Shown here piece by piece: positions 48,282-59,006 of a stretch of DNA of 64,000 bases. A model generated the notes under the pieces. The model made no database searches, was not told where the DNA came from, and was given only the letters and a program-made list of their open reading frames with translations. The stretch's first letter is position 1. Each line of letters begins with the position of its first letter. The stretch is from Anastrepha obliqua (taxonomy: Eukaryota; Arthropoda; Insecta; Diptera; Tephritidae): contig NC_072897.1 of assembly GCF_027943255.1 (NCBI RefSeq), forward strand, positions 38,166,044-38,230,043. The letters run 5' to 3'. The translations under genes and the position numbers were made by a program.

Positions 48282-49063
48282 AGATACACAGATCTTTCAA
48301 ATTTAAGTCTATGAGAATATTTACCAGCTCCAACACCACAATACATTTTACTGTCATCTGAATAGACTGTAGTGTCAAATTTGTTTAGTGAGAATCCCTT
48401 ATTCTATTCTTTCTGCGATGGAAAGAGAGTGACAAATTTTATACTGAATGTTACCGTCGGGACGATGTAGTCAGCCCTATTCGAGGTATACAGGGTTTGT
48501 CGCAGTAATAGACTGGCATAGCCATGAGCTTTTTCCTTCCAGCTACCCGCTTCGTTTGTCCTAAATGCATTCATTGTTGCCATCTTCTTGATATATAGAT
48601 CTACCGGAATAACGTGTGTCAGAGCGTTCAGGGCCTCCCTAAGACATGGTCTGAGTGCACCGACTGTTATTGCACAGGCTGATCTTTGTATTCTGCTAAG
48701 TATATTTATGTTGTATTCCCTCTCTAGAGCCTTCCACCAAACTACCGAGCCATACGACAAAATTGGTCGTATAACCGCCTTATACAACCATAATGTATAT
48801 TTGGGTTCAAGAACCCATCTTCTTCCTAGCATACGTTTACAGGCATATAAAGCGATTTCTGCTTTCTTTACCCGTTCTTCAATGTTTAATATTCAGCTGA
48901 AAATAAGAGGGTTTGCCCGTTAATATTTGGTACGGTGAAAATTGGTACCTTATATCTGGTCGTAAATAGCCTGAGTTCTGTTTTACGCGCATTTAAATTA
49001 AGGCCACAGCCAGTAGCCCAAGAGTTAAGCTCGCCTAGCGCCCTTTGAATGATCCCACTGATC
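48282..49063 (-). pseudogene. LINE-A 3' part, truncated (unit 5)
   Basis: Keeps the ~33-bp segment shared with unit 1 (48503-48535) but has lost about 43 bp at 48900, which joins the two RT thumb frames (49089-48886 and 48832-48404) differently. Confidence 0.8.
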
Positions 49064-50784
49064 GTATAACGATGAAGAAATGGGAACATCTTTTACAGAA
49101 GAAGTCGACAATTTGGGATCTGAAGGTGCTTTTTACGGAAAAAATCGTTTTAAATGGTCGGCACAAGAACCCCAGCGTTTTAGTAGGACTCCCTTGCATA
49201 ATATCATAAGATTACCAACTTCAGTGGGTGCTTCACATAGCCAAGATGAGCCCGAAATTGTTTTCCAATATTGGTCTCGGATTTTTGATGAAGATATCGA
49301 GAATATAATCATTGAACACACCAACCGTAAATTAGCAGCAAAATTTGAGTCTACGAATGCAATTGAAGCGAAACCTTTGGATAAAATTGAATTGAGGGCA
49401 TATTTAGGTATATTACTTTATTCTGCTGTTTTTAAATCTAATAGAGAATCCACAGAACTTATTTTTGCAACTGATGGAACAGGCAGAGACATATCCAGGG
49501 CTTCTATGTCTAGGCTTCGATTTCTCACCATACTTTCGTGCTTACGCTTTGATAATTCTTCTAATCGAAAAGAAAGGCTGTCACACGACTAGCAGCAATT
49601 TCAGAACTTTTCAATAAATTTATTGAGAATTGTAAAAAGAATTACTCCATTGGCACTCACGCTTGTATCGACGAAATGTTAGTGCCATTTCGAGGCAGAT
49701 GTAAGTTTAAAGTTTATACCACAGAAACCCGCAAAATATGATATAAAAATAATGGCTTTAGCAGATGCTCGCACACACTATCTTTCAAATGCCTCCATTT
49801 ATTATGGAAAAAACTCAGATGGTATAAACCTTACAAATTCCGAAAAAAAAACTTGCATTGCCTACCCAATCGGTATTAAGATTATGCAATTCTATTGAAG
49901 GAAGTAACAGAAATATAACTGCAGACAATTGGTTCTCATCAATTCAATTAGTAAACTTATTAAAAGAACGAAAATTTACTTATTTGGGTACTCTAAGAAA
50001 AAATAAAAAAGAAATTCCTGCAGAATTTTTCCCAAACAAAAGTAGACCAGTCGAAAGTTCCAGACCAGTGAATCTTCTATTTACAAAAGATATTACACTT
50101 TTATCTTATGTTCCAAGAAAAAATCGTTCAGTGATTTTAGTTTCTTCGATGCATCATCACAAAGCAATTGATCCAATAACAAATAAGCCAGAAATGATTG
50201 CCGATTGCAACAACACGAAAGGTGGAGTCGATGAGCTCGATAAGAAGTGTTCTATTTACTCGAGTAGTCGTCGTACACGACGTTGGCCTTTAGCTGTATT
50301 TTACAGGCTGGTAGATATTATATAAGTGCCGTTAATGCATATATTTTGAATCAATCTTCTCGTAATTTCCGTGAAATTTCTAGAGACAATTTTTTAAAAG
50401 ATCTTGCTAGAAACTTGATTGTTCCACATTTACAAAGACGAGAACACAACAAAAGGATAACTCGCTCTTTACGGGATATTATTCATACGATATTGGGTTC
50501 TGATTCTCTTCCAGAGTCTGTAATTACATTAAAGGAAAAACCTAAGTCGAGCAAACTATGTTACATTTGTCCTAATAAATTAAAAAGAAAAACAACACAC
50601 ACGTGCCTAGAATGTAAGAACCAATGTGTATGGGTTGTAGCAAACGCTTGTGTATTAACTATATAAATAGTTATTTAGCGATTTTAATATAAAAATTTAT
50701 ATTTTATTCAAATAAATAAAATGGTGTAAAATTTGCTACCACCTCTACATATACGTTGAAAAATTTCACCTCATCAGTTCAAGG
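49064..50784 (+). pseudogene. PB1 (unit 5)
   Basis: The amino-terminal 170-codon frame 49080-49592 is intact, as in unit 2. The core has nine A in the A run near 49846, as in unit 4, and the same insertion before SAVNAYILNQ. A private deletion near 50661 removes the C-terminal end and part of the 3' untranslated sequence. The 3' TTAA is at 50785-50788. Confidence 0.85.
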
Positions 50785-51569
50785 TTAACGCCCGTTGGAT
50801 AGCATCAGTGCTAACGTTGTTAAATGCGCCTTCTATGTCAAGAAAAGCTGTTTTTTTGTACTGTTTGCTTGCTACCCCTCTATTGTTCGGATTACCTCGT
50901 GAAGCGCTGTCTCCGTCGATTTGCCTTTGAGGTAAGTATGTTGTACAACTGATATACTAGAGCTCTCCAGCGAGTTTCTAATGTGTATGTCTAAAAGCCG
51001 TTCAAATGTTTTTAAAAGGAAGGACGACAGACTAATTGGCCTTAAGTCCTTGGCTGATTCATCTCCCCTTCTGCCTACCTTTGGTATGAAGACGACTCTA
51101 ACAGGTTTCCAGCTATTTGGAATATAACCTAGGTTTAGACACGCTTTGAAAATTTCCATTAGCCATGGTAGGATATTATCAAGAGTTTCCTTTAACATCT
51201 TGGGAAAAATCCAGTCAGGGCCTGGAGATTTGAAAGGTGAAAATGATTTGATGGCCCGTGTAATGTTCTCTTTTATGACGAATTGTCCCAACATCGCTAT
51301 CGTGAGCGCTACATCCCGGAAAATGAGTATTTAAGAGAGGTTCTACAGACTCTTCTGCCGTAGAAGTCCAAGTGCCATCTGGTCTCTTGACCCAAGAAGC
51401 CATTGAACTTATCTGTGGCTTCCGTACAATTTCGTATGACGCTTCATTCGTTATTGCACGTCTAATTTCCGTAGACATTTTGGCGAAAAAAATGCAGAGA
51501 TATTGCAGTATTAGAAAGGCGTCGTTCAATCGCCCATTGGCAATTCCGGTGGAACAGATCACCGAATGG
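50785..51569 (-). pseudogene. LINE-A 5' part (unit 5)
   Basis: RT frame 51294-50872 and linker frame 51574-51215, with the same motifs as units 3 and 4. Confidence 0.8.
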
Positions 51570-52117
51570 TACATGGACGAATGGGCTAATACCCATTCTT
51601 GCGGCGTGGTTAGAAAGGAACCATGGAAAACAAACTTCTACTAACCCTATTCCTTTCAGGGTACGGGTATTTGGAAAATACCTCAATAGATTCGGCCATG
51701 ACAGTTCCTCAAACTGCCCAATCTGCATGAAAAGGGAAAAAGGATATTGATCACATCTTGTTTCAATGCCGACGCTATGCTTTCCAAATCTGTGGCATAT
51801 TAAATGGAGAAATATTATAGATTTTATGTTGAAAGGGTGATAACTCGAAGCGAATCTGCGTTCATGCAAAACATATTCACAATGATTTAAGGCGCTCGGA
51901 ACTTTGTAGACGTAATAACTTGCAGCCTACGAGCTAACCAACCCCGTGAGGTAATACTCGTACCTTTTTGGCTGCTCCGTGGAGGGAGTGGTAGATTGTG
52001 GAGAGGTGTTTAGTACGAAGGTGTAGGTGTGAGGCTACAAGCCGTGCATAATGCTATGCCGGTATAGCAGTACTCGTGAGAATTTCCTATTCACAGGCGT
52101 CATCCCGAAAAAAAAAT
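51570..52117 (+). pseudogene. R1-like LINE 3' end (unit 5)
   Basis: Same 3' end, with poly(A) at about 52109-52117. Confidence 0.7.
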
Positions 52118-52264
52118 ACAAGCGCTTGCTAGCAGCGTATTTGACAACGCCAACGTCTTAATTGGTCATTGTTCTTTCCTTATGTATTCTTTTTGCATTT
52201 TCCCTTTTTGATTGCAGCAGTAACAATGAAATCGCTTTTTATTGTAATGCTTTGCTTTTGAATT

Positions 52265-52625
52265 TACTTACATTAACCACTTTAATAGATGCCATTACCA
52301 ATTCATTAACGTTATCGTCTATAGAAGCAAATTGATTCAATTTAGTCTGAACTAGTTTGCTCAGCAGCTCAACTTTACCGGCAAAGCCGCTATCCTCATA
52401 CGCCGACATCAGTGAATTCCAAGCCTCTTTTGCGCGGTAGCATTTGTTGTGTGCGGGAAATTGCTTAGTACGACCATTAGCGTAATCTGCGGTAGCATCC
52501 CTACATCGGTATCTTTTTGCCTAACGTGTTGTACGCCAGCTTTTGTCGCCTTCCAACAGTTTTTGAGCACCAGGTAAGATTTCGCGTGCCCGTTCTACAC
52601 GTCGAAATAGTTTCTGACACATAGC
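52265..52625 (-). pseudogene. Copia-type gag fragment (unit 5)
   Basis: Same gag fragment, with point changes only. Confidence 0.7.
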
Positions 52626-53087
52626 CGCTCAAATGGAAAAATTATTGCCACTTTCAAAAAAATATAAAATCCCATAATCTTATGAGTAGAGAATAATACG
52701 CGTAGTGTAGCAAGAAACTAGCAACTAACTTTGTTCAGTGTATATAGAAAAGGAATGAAGATAATGTTGCCAGATTGTTATTATATAACAACAGACGTTA
52801 ATGAGATCAAATTTTTAACTATTATATATTTGAACTTCTACGGATTTTTTGTTTAATTTTCCTTTTTTTAAAAATTACAGAAAACGATGCGAATAATAAT
52901 TAAAAACAAAAGCGATATTTTCAACTAAGTCGATTCTCTCGATTGTTTGCACATATCGAACTCGCTTATCACTGCCTCAATAAAACCTTCAAAATAATCG
53001 CCAGCAAAACTACTAAACAATGCACTTCCAAACTAATGCACAATAGTGCTATTTCAATAAAAATTATCCTTTCGTTAATTAACACAC
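52626..53087. other. AT-rich stretch left of PB2 (unit 5)
   Basis: Counterpart of 40688-41154. No gene seen. Confidence 0.4.
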
Positions 53088-54923
53088 TTAACCGTCCGTT
53101 GTGTGATGTGGGCTACGCAGGCCATTCCGAATTTTAGAGGGGTATATCTTTTTGTTTCGTTAAGTTTTCAAAAAAACGGCGAAAATATACCATACAGGTC
53201 TGTTAGATGAATCTTATGAAAATTTTATAACCATTTCCAGCGAAGTGATTATGAAAAAAAATACATTTTACACAAAAACTTCATATGTTAGGGTAAATGG
53301 CCTGCACAGGCCACCACTGCAATTTTAGTATAGTCATGCACCGTACTTGGTCTAATTAGAGTAAAAGAAAGAGTGAATACGGTTCTCTCTCACTCAGAAG
53401 TTGAAACTTTAGTCGCTCTCATCGCATTTTCGACAGTTTTACTAGTTTTAGTAAAAAAAAAACACGAGAACAGGCGCCAGATATATGCCGTTAGAATTGA
53501 ATTTGGTTCCATTTATTACAGGTGCACATTTTATTGTGTATGATTGATTTTGCTTTTTGCAATCACTTTTGTTTGAGTGGAGAAAAGTAAGTATTTATTA
53601 ACAATTGAAATAGTGATCTGTATTATTCATAATGTGTTTTGTGCCGGAACAGAAATGTCACTTTCAAACGAAGTAGATAGGGCTCAATTAGCTATCGGTA
53701 GAAGAAGTAGTCGTCTATCAAGTGAGCAAATGCGCCATCACGAGGAAGCGTTGAGCAAATTTTTTGCAGCGGAGGATGAGGAAGATGATCCGTTTGTAAC
53801 CGACGACGATAATGATATTGAGAACGAGCTTGAGGTTGAAGAAGAATTGCCTGAAAACGAAGAAATTTATGAAGTTGAATGGGATGAAGTAATCGAACCA
53901 GAGCCTAGTGTCTCAAATCTTGCCAGTGGAGTGAATCGATTACTAGGTGAAAAAGAGCAATATTACGAGTGCAAGATTGACAATGTGCTTTAGAAAAAGG
54001 AACCACCAGCACCTAGAGCACGCCATTGGAACCGATTTACCAGTACCAGCACCAGACCAGTGGGACCTGCTCATAGATTTCTGCCGAATCCAGTGTCTAT
54101 TTTTCGTGACATAATGTCACCTGAAATAGTCGATATAATTGTTCGTCAGACGAATCGGAAAGCAGGACAAATGATCAAGGCCTGGAACGAGCCTAGTCCA
54201 ACATGTAAACCAAAAGAGTGGAAGCCCACAGACGAAATGGAAATGTATGCTTGGTTTGGATTGCTGTTATTTCCCGGTGTGTTCCACTGTAATAATATGC
54301 AAGCAAAGGATCTATGGCATTCTCGGCATTTTGATATTTATAACGCAACAATGTAAGTATTTATACAAACATCCGAATTCGTACTGAAATATATAATTAA
54401 TTTAAATAATGTATCTCTCACAGGATCCACCATCAACTTCGACGGCCCCTGCACAAAAACCTGCATCAAAGCCCTTAAGCTCACAGTACCGGCCATTGTG
54501 CAAGCTATGTACCAAACTGGATAAGTTTAAAAGAAAAACCCGATTTACTTGCCACATTTGCAAAGATGCAATGTGCTTAACTCACGGTTTAGAAACCAAA
54601 ACCTACACTTGCAGCATATGTCTAGCTGCAGTAACTACGTCAACTTCATAAGCAACTTTTAAAATTTTATATTTTTATTTATTTATTTATAAATTGAATT
54701 TTTCAAATAATTTAAAAAAAAAGTAAGAGGGATGAACCTTGATAAATAAATTTCTTTTAACACTAATCAATCTGTTTTTTTATTAATCGGTATTACACTT
54801 AAATTGATTACAGACATAATTTTCGTACCAGCCTATAAATAAAGCACGTGTTCTCATAGGTGGCCTGGCCAGGCCATTTTAAACAACGAAAGAATATAAA
54901 ACTTTCACACAACGAACGGTTAA
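53088..54923 (+). mobile_element. PB2 (unit 5): longer copy
   Basis: TTAA at 53088-53091 and 54920-54923 with the same 15-bp inverted repeats. The element is 1,828 bp (53092-54919), 87 bp longer than in unit 4. It sits at the identical site, so it is an array copy of one insertion event, and it preserves sequence deleted in unit 4. Confidence 0.93.
53655..54651 (+). pseudogene. PB2 transposase remnant (unit 5)
   Basis: Starts at ATG 53655. The same TAG as in unit 4 is at 53991-53993. The second frame (54060-54356) reaches FPGVFHCNNMQAKDLW and YNATM, after which the core is deleted. Between AAT|GTAAGT at 54353 and CTCTCACAG at 54423 lies a GT...AG interval of about 72 bp that could be a fused intron, but the frames on its two sides do not match. 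The cysteine-rich C terminus (54409-54651) is intact. Confidence 0.85.
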
Positions 54924-55112
54924 ATTATTGAACAATAGTGCAAACTCTACATTCATTATTTTAAGTGCGAAATACACTGGTCAAATCTACCTTTTTCATA
55001 TCCCCATATACCATACAAACATGACTCCTTCAGACACAAAATTTTAGTTTACATTCGGTAAGTAATGCGTATAAAAATATAAATATATAATTGGTATGTA
55101 CACTTCTTTTAG
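54924..55112. other. AT-rich stretch right of PB2, then deletion joint (unit 5)
   Basis: Matches 42904-43091 and stops at CTTTTAGG (55106-55113), where the next base belongs to LINE-B sequence equivalent to about 47617 of unit 4. Confidence 0.5.
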
Positions 55113-55805
55113 GTCTTCATCACAGCAGAACCTGCATGATCGTGTACTAGATAACCCTATTGTGCTAAAGTGTTTATTACAGGTCCTTTTTATCAAGGGT
55201 TAGAGCAGATTTTGCTCTGTTGGCATTGAAATTCAGAAACTTTTTGGAGTGATTAAGGTCGCTTGTACCGTTCCAGTGTTTCGTGATTTTTGTTTGGATA
55301 CATTTGTTGATTTTTTTTTTATTTTTATTTCGTTACAGCCGAAACATGGGGCTGGTCCAATAAATAGCCCCTTATCTGCCCCTTTTTTGACATAAAAGTC
55401 TCCTTCTCGTTTCTTTCGTGTCCCTCAAGTCTTTATAACCAAATCAGTGAGGCCTATTATGAGTAGCCAGTTTATTGACTGCATTGTTACACTCTATTAA
55501 GACTTTTGACTTGAATGTGAAGCTATTCAAAGCTTTGAGAATCGACTGGCTGTCCGAAAGTATTTTAATTTTTACTCTCTCGAACCCTCTTTTCCATATG
55601 ATTTCCACTGTTTCCATTATGGCGAAGAGCTCCACATGGAAAATCGTATTACTTAGTGTTAGGGATTTGTGTGCTCTAGGCCCCACTCCTACTCCTTGGA
55701 GCGTTTTGGAACAAGCTGTGTATCATTTTTGTGAGTCATCATTTAGCCATGTTGCGTTAGTGTTCCACTCTTCCCTAGACTGAAAGATTACCTTGTATCT
55801 CTTAA
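55113..55805 (-). pseudogene. LINE-B RNase H part at the right end of the array
   Basis: LINE-B with a slightly fuller RNase H region than the array copies (GPRAHKSLTLSNTIFHVELF on the frame 55686-55444). Unlike the units, the sequence does not switch to LINE-A at CCCTAGACTG but runs on to the PB3 target site at 55802-55805. Its distal 3' end was lost in the 55112/55113 deletion. Confidence 0.8.
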
Positions 55806-56396
55806 CCCTAGAGCACACACCCAGAAAATACCACGTAAACACACACCCGGGGTACGTTTGTACCCGGGACCTTATTTTGCCGTTTTTTTAATGCTTATTC
55901 AACCGATTTCTATGATTTTTTTTTTTTTGAAATGTATATTTCAATATACCTATAGCAAATATTTTGTGTTTTGTTTCATTCGAATATTCGTACTGGTTTC
56001 AGCGATATGGGCAAATAAAGTCAGGACATGCAACAGTGGATTTTTGTTTTTGTTGTTGTCCTGATAAATGCAAAACAAAATAATATAATTTATAATAATA
56101 TACTTGTAGAGTAACAACGAATACACATTTTGGTTTTTATTTCATTGAAATATTCTACCTGGTTCAAAAGATATGTGCAAAAAGGTCGCGCAAGGTATGG
56201 GTACGTAGGTAGCAAATACACTGGTATAACTGGTTTTTGTATTTTATATGCAGCTGCAAGGGTTGTTTTCACACGAGGTGTTGTTATAAATGCTGCCTGT
56301 TGATATTTTCATTATTGTTTTGGTGCTCAAAAGTGTAAGAAGTGAAAATATAAGTGAAAATAAATATAACTGAAACTATAAATAACTGGATACGAA

Positions 56397-58400
56397 ATGA
56401 CTTCAAGAAGAAACGAATATTTATCAAGTGCAGCATATAGAAGGAAAAATGTAAAATAAGCAACAATGTAAAGATATACTAATTTTTTTTATTATGCAGG
56501 CTAACTGAGGAACAGCGAGAATCATATATACAATCTTTATTTGATGAAATTTGTGACGATGACGCTCCCTATGACTTTGACTCAGAAGATGAAGAAGAAA
56601 TTCAATTCAATGACATTGAAATTGCTGATGACGATGCTGAAGTTTCGCAAAGTGCCGCAGAAGTATTACTTGATTATGCGGACTATGAGGATGATGAAGA
56701 AGACGATGAAGAAGAAGAAGTAGAAGAAAATAATGAATTACCTGCTAGTGGCGAAAAATTTGTTGCACGTGATGGTACTGAGTGGATGAAAGAACCAAAT
56801 GTAAGTCGTCAGGTACTCAGACAAAATATTATAAGAGAACGTTCTGGACCAGTTAGATGCACTGTAATGTTGTCAATAGAGCAAACATTCAAATGTTTCA
56901 TGAACGTTGAAATGGCTGATATAATTATGCGCCACACAAATAAGTTAGCAAAAGAAACTTATAATGCTTACAACAATGCGCATCCAAACACAACTCCTAA
57001 GTCATGGACGCCTGTGTCAATAACAGAGCTGTATGCATTTTTTGGCATACTTATTATGACTGGTGTGAACCATAGCAATGGAGAACATGTTCGAGATTTA
57101 TGGAGCGTCAAAAACTATCGTTTATATCGCGCCACAATGGGAGTCAACCGTTTCTGTTTGATATTGCGGTTCCTAAGATTTGACGATAAAAACACTCGTG
57201 CAACACGCTTACTAACTGATAAAGCAGCACCGATCAGTGAGTTGTGGACAATGATGAACAATAATCTTGCTGCACATTACAAGCCCAGCTCATGCTTGAC
57301 GATTGATGAGCAATTATTTCCTTACCGTGGACGCACACGGTTTACGCAGTACATACCGTCAAAACCTGCTAAATATGGTGTCAAGGTTTGATGGATTTGC
57401 CATGCCACAAATGCATATCCACTGCATGGACAAATATATACTGCCCAAGCAGAAACTGGTAGGGAAACGAACCAAGGCGAACGAGTGGTGAACGATTTGT
57501 CTGCCAAATACCAAGGAAGTGGCCGAAACATTACAATGGACAATTTTTTTACAACCTTGCCAGTTGCAGAACTGCTTCTCACCTGGAAACTCACGATCGT
57601 TGGAACTTTGCGGAAAAAAAAATCTATATTCCTCAAAAAATGAAGCAGAACAAAAACAGGGCAATTGGTTCAACGACATTTGGCTTCAAAAATAATGTGA
57701 CAATGTGCTCTTATGTTCCCAAAAAAAATAAAGCAGTAATTTTGCTTTCGACCATGCATAATGATGCTGAAATAGCTGACAGTGGGAAACCTGAAATAAT
57801 TGAATATTATAATCGTACCAAAGGTGGTGTTGATCGAATGGACCAAATGTTTGCGGAATATCCAACACAAAGACAAACAAAACGATGTTGTTCAACATGT
57901 TGGACATTGCAGCTCTTGCAGCCTACATTGTCTACGATTTCAATAACCCTATGTTGCCTTGGAGAACAAACAACAAGCGTAAGCAGATCCTTCGCAGCTT
58001 GGCTGAAGCATTGTGTATGCCCATTATTGAAGCCAGAGCCGTAAATCGTCAAGTGACGCAAAATTTTCCGACTAAAATTGCTATTGAAGCAATTTTATTA
58101 ACCCTAGAACACACACCCGGGTACAAATGTATCCACTTCAACTTTAAAGTGTTGTAACTTTTGAACCGCTATACCTCTATACCGCTTACTTCGGATCTAG
58201 GAAGATTATTTAGTGTTGAGTTCAAATTCAAAATTTGAACACGCCGAAACCTGTGTCCGGATCTTGCTATTTATGTTACGCACAAGAGGAAAAACGCCGT
58301 AGAAAAACCAGAAAGCTGTGCGCCAAATGTAAGAAGCCAATGTGTCTTGAACATTCGGTCACATCAACAAATTGCTCTATTTGCCATGATTTTCCTTAGA
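56397..58400 (+). pseudogene. PB3 transposase, recently broken
   Basis: A possible first exon starts at ATG 56397 (MTSRRNEYLSSAAYRRKN), followed by an intron-like GTAAAA...TATGCAG interval to 56500; the phase is off by one base. The main frame runs from about 56500 (LTEEQRES), through an acidic stretch (56560-56740), to 57391. The first Asp is in LTIDEQLFPYRGR (57305-57307), the second in ITMDNFF (57539-57541), the third in KGGVDRMDQM (57832-57834). Lesions: TGA at 57389-57391, probably from Trp; a frameshift in the A run near 57612-57622; another near 57885; and an inserted inverted copy of the element's own 3' end at 58096-58240. The cysteine-rich end (CYLCYAQEEKRRRK, CAKC, CLEH, CSICHDFP) follows at about 58268-58398. 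Few lesions suggest a younger element than PB1. Confidence 0.85.
58096..58240. repeat. Inverted copy of the PB3 3' end (arm 1)
   Basis: About 145 bp that are the reverse complement of 58630-58777. It interrupts the transposase gene between EAIL and the cysteine-rich domain. It includes the terminal repeat CCCTAGAACACACACCC, TTAA (58098-58101), and a few bases matching the LINE-B flank beyond. Confidence 0.85.
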
Positions 58401-58629
58401 TATAAGATGCATTTTTATAATTTTTATAATAAAAGTCAATAATATAATGTGTGAAATGAATATTTTTAATTTTTCAAATAAAAAAAATTATATAAAAAAT
58501 GTTTTTTTTTTTATTAATATAATTTGAGGATTTTTATATTACTATTGGGGTACAAACGTATCCCGGGTGTGTGTTTACGTATATAATGTGTTTGGAAGGC
58601 TGTAGCTCCTGAACCAATGGTCCGATCTA

Positions 58630-58777
58630 GTTCAAATTTTGAATTTGAACTCAACACTAAATAATCTTCCTAGATCCGAAGTAAGCGGTATAGAGGTATA
58701 GCGGTTCAAAAGTTACAACACTTTAAAGTTGAAGTGGATACATTTGTACCCGGGTGTGTGTTCTAGGGTTAATAAAA
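58630..58777. repeat. PB3 3' end (arm 2 of inverted repeat)
   Basis: The genuine 3' terminal region of PB3, plus TTAA and TAAAA of the LINE-B flank. It pairs with 58096-58240 across a loop of about 390 bp. Confidence 0.85.
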
Positions 58778-59006
58778 CTGAGTACCGGTTCAGTGTGGCC
58801 ATTCGCCTGGGTCATGCATACTGCATGTTGAACCCTGTTTAAAATATTGAGGTGTCCAGTAAGATCTCCTAGTTCAAGTTTTTCTTTCAATGAAAAGAGA
58901 TTGCTTGCAAAGTAGCTTGCTCTTGTATTGCTAAATGTAGCGGTGATAAAATAAAGGCGGTTCCATGCCAGCAGTTGGGGTAGTTTTAATGGCTCCCGCC
59001 TTTGTA
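58773..59006 (-). pseudogene. LINE-B RT-RNase H linker segment
   Basis: LINE-B between PB3 and the mariner-like insertion. The minus strand reads the end of the RT thumb (AGAIKTTPTAGME, near 59000-58960) and the linker (ASYFASNLFSLKEKLE, LTGHLNIL), ending TEPVLSFI at the PB3 site. A frame change lies near 58960. The TA at 59005-59006 is the mariner target duplication. Confidence 0.75.

Larger units (their letters stand above)
5616..55801. repeat. Tandem array of five composite TE units
   Basis: Five near-identical direct repeats of a composite block cover about 50 kb. Corresponding landmarks recur: the PB1 ATG at 6457, 16868, 27067, 37060 and 49080; the start of the SINE-internal open frame at 10645, 20840, 31368 and 43141; the LINE-B/LINE-A border at 16060, 26259, 36252 and 48282. 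Unit sizes differ because of PB2 (about 1.75-1.83 kb) and many small indels. The copies are not identical, so this is not simply one unit repeated in assembly. Each unit is an ordered set of dead TE fragments. Confidence 0.95.
48282..55801. repeat. Array unit 5 (truncated)
   Basis: Fifth unit. It follows the others through the AT-rich region containing PB2, then at 55112/55113 jumps from just before the SINE to the LINE-B 3' part. About 4.5 kb (SINE, spacer, RTE, mariner and R1-like parts) is missing relative to unit 4. Its LINE-B runs on past the usual border into the right flank. Confidence 0.9.
55806..58768 (+). mobile_element. PB3: piggyBac-like element in LINE-B
   Basis: Bounded by TTAA at 55802-55805 and 58769-58772. 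Terminal repeats are CCCTAGAGCACACACCC (left) and, reversed, CCCTAGAACACACACCC (right), one mismatch. It is 2,963 bp, full size for the family. A second, inner inverted repeat of about 32 bp lies at 55834-55865 and 58548-58579. Removing the element with one TTAA leaves the LINE-B minus-strand reading frame open across the site, which confirms the borders. Confidence 0.93.

Noticed and set aside
5616..55801. CRISPR array, integron or prokaryotic island
   Set aside because: The repeats are ~10-kb eukaryotic TE composites; no short regularly spaced repeats, no cas genes, and all gene families are eukaryotic retro- and DNA transposons.
5616..55801. Pure assembly artefact (one unit repeated)
   Set aside because: Units carry private deletions, homopolymer differences and presence/absence of PB2, so they are distinct sequences; the exact copy number still needs long-read support.
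57359..57679. Minus-strand frames of 104 and 106 codons within PB3
   Set aside because: Both overlap the piggyBac-like catalytic core on the plus strand, which carries the family motifs.
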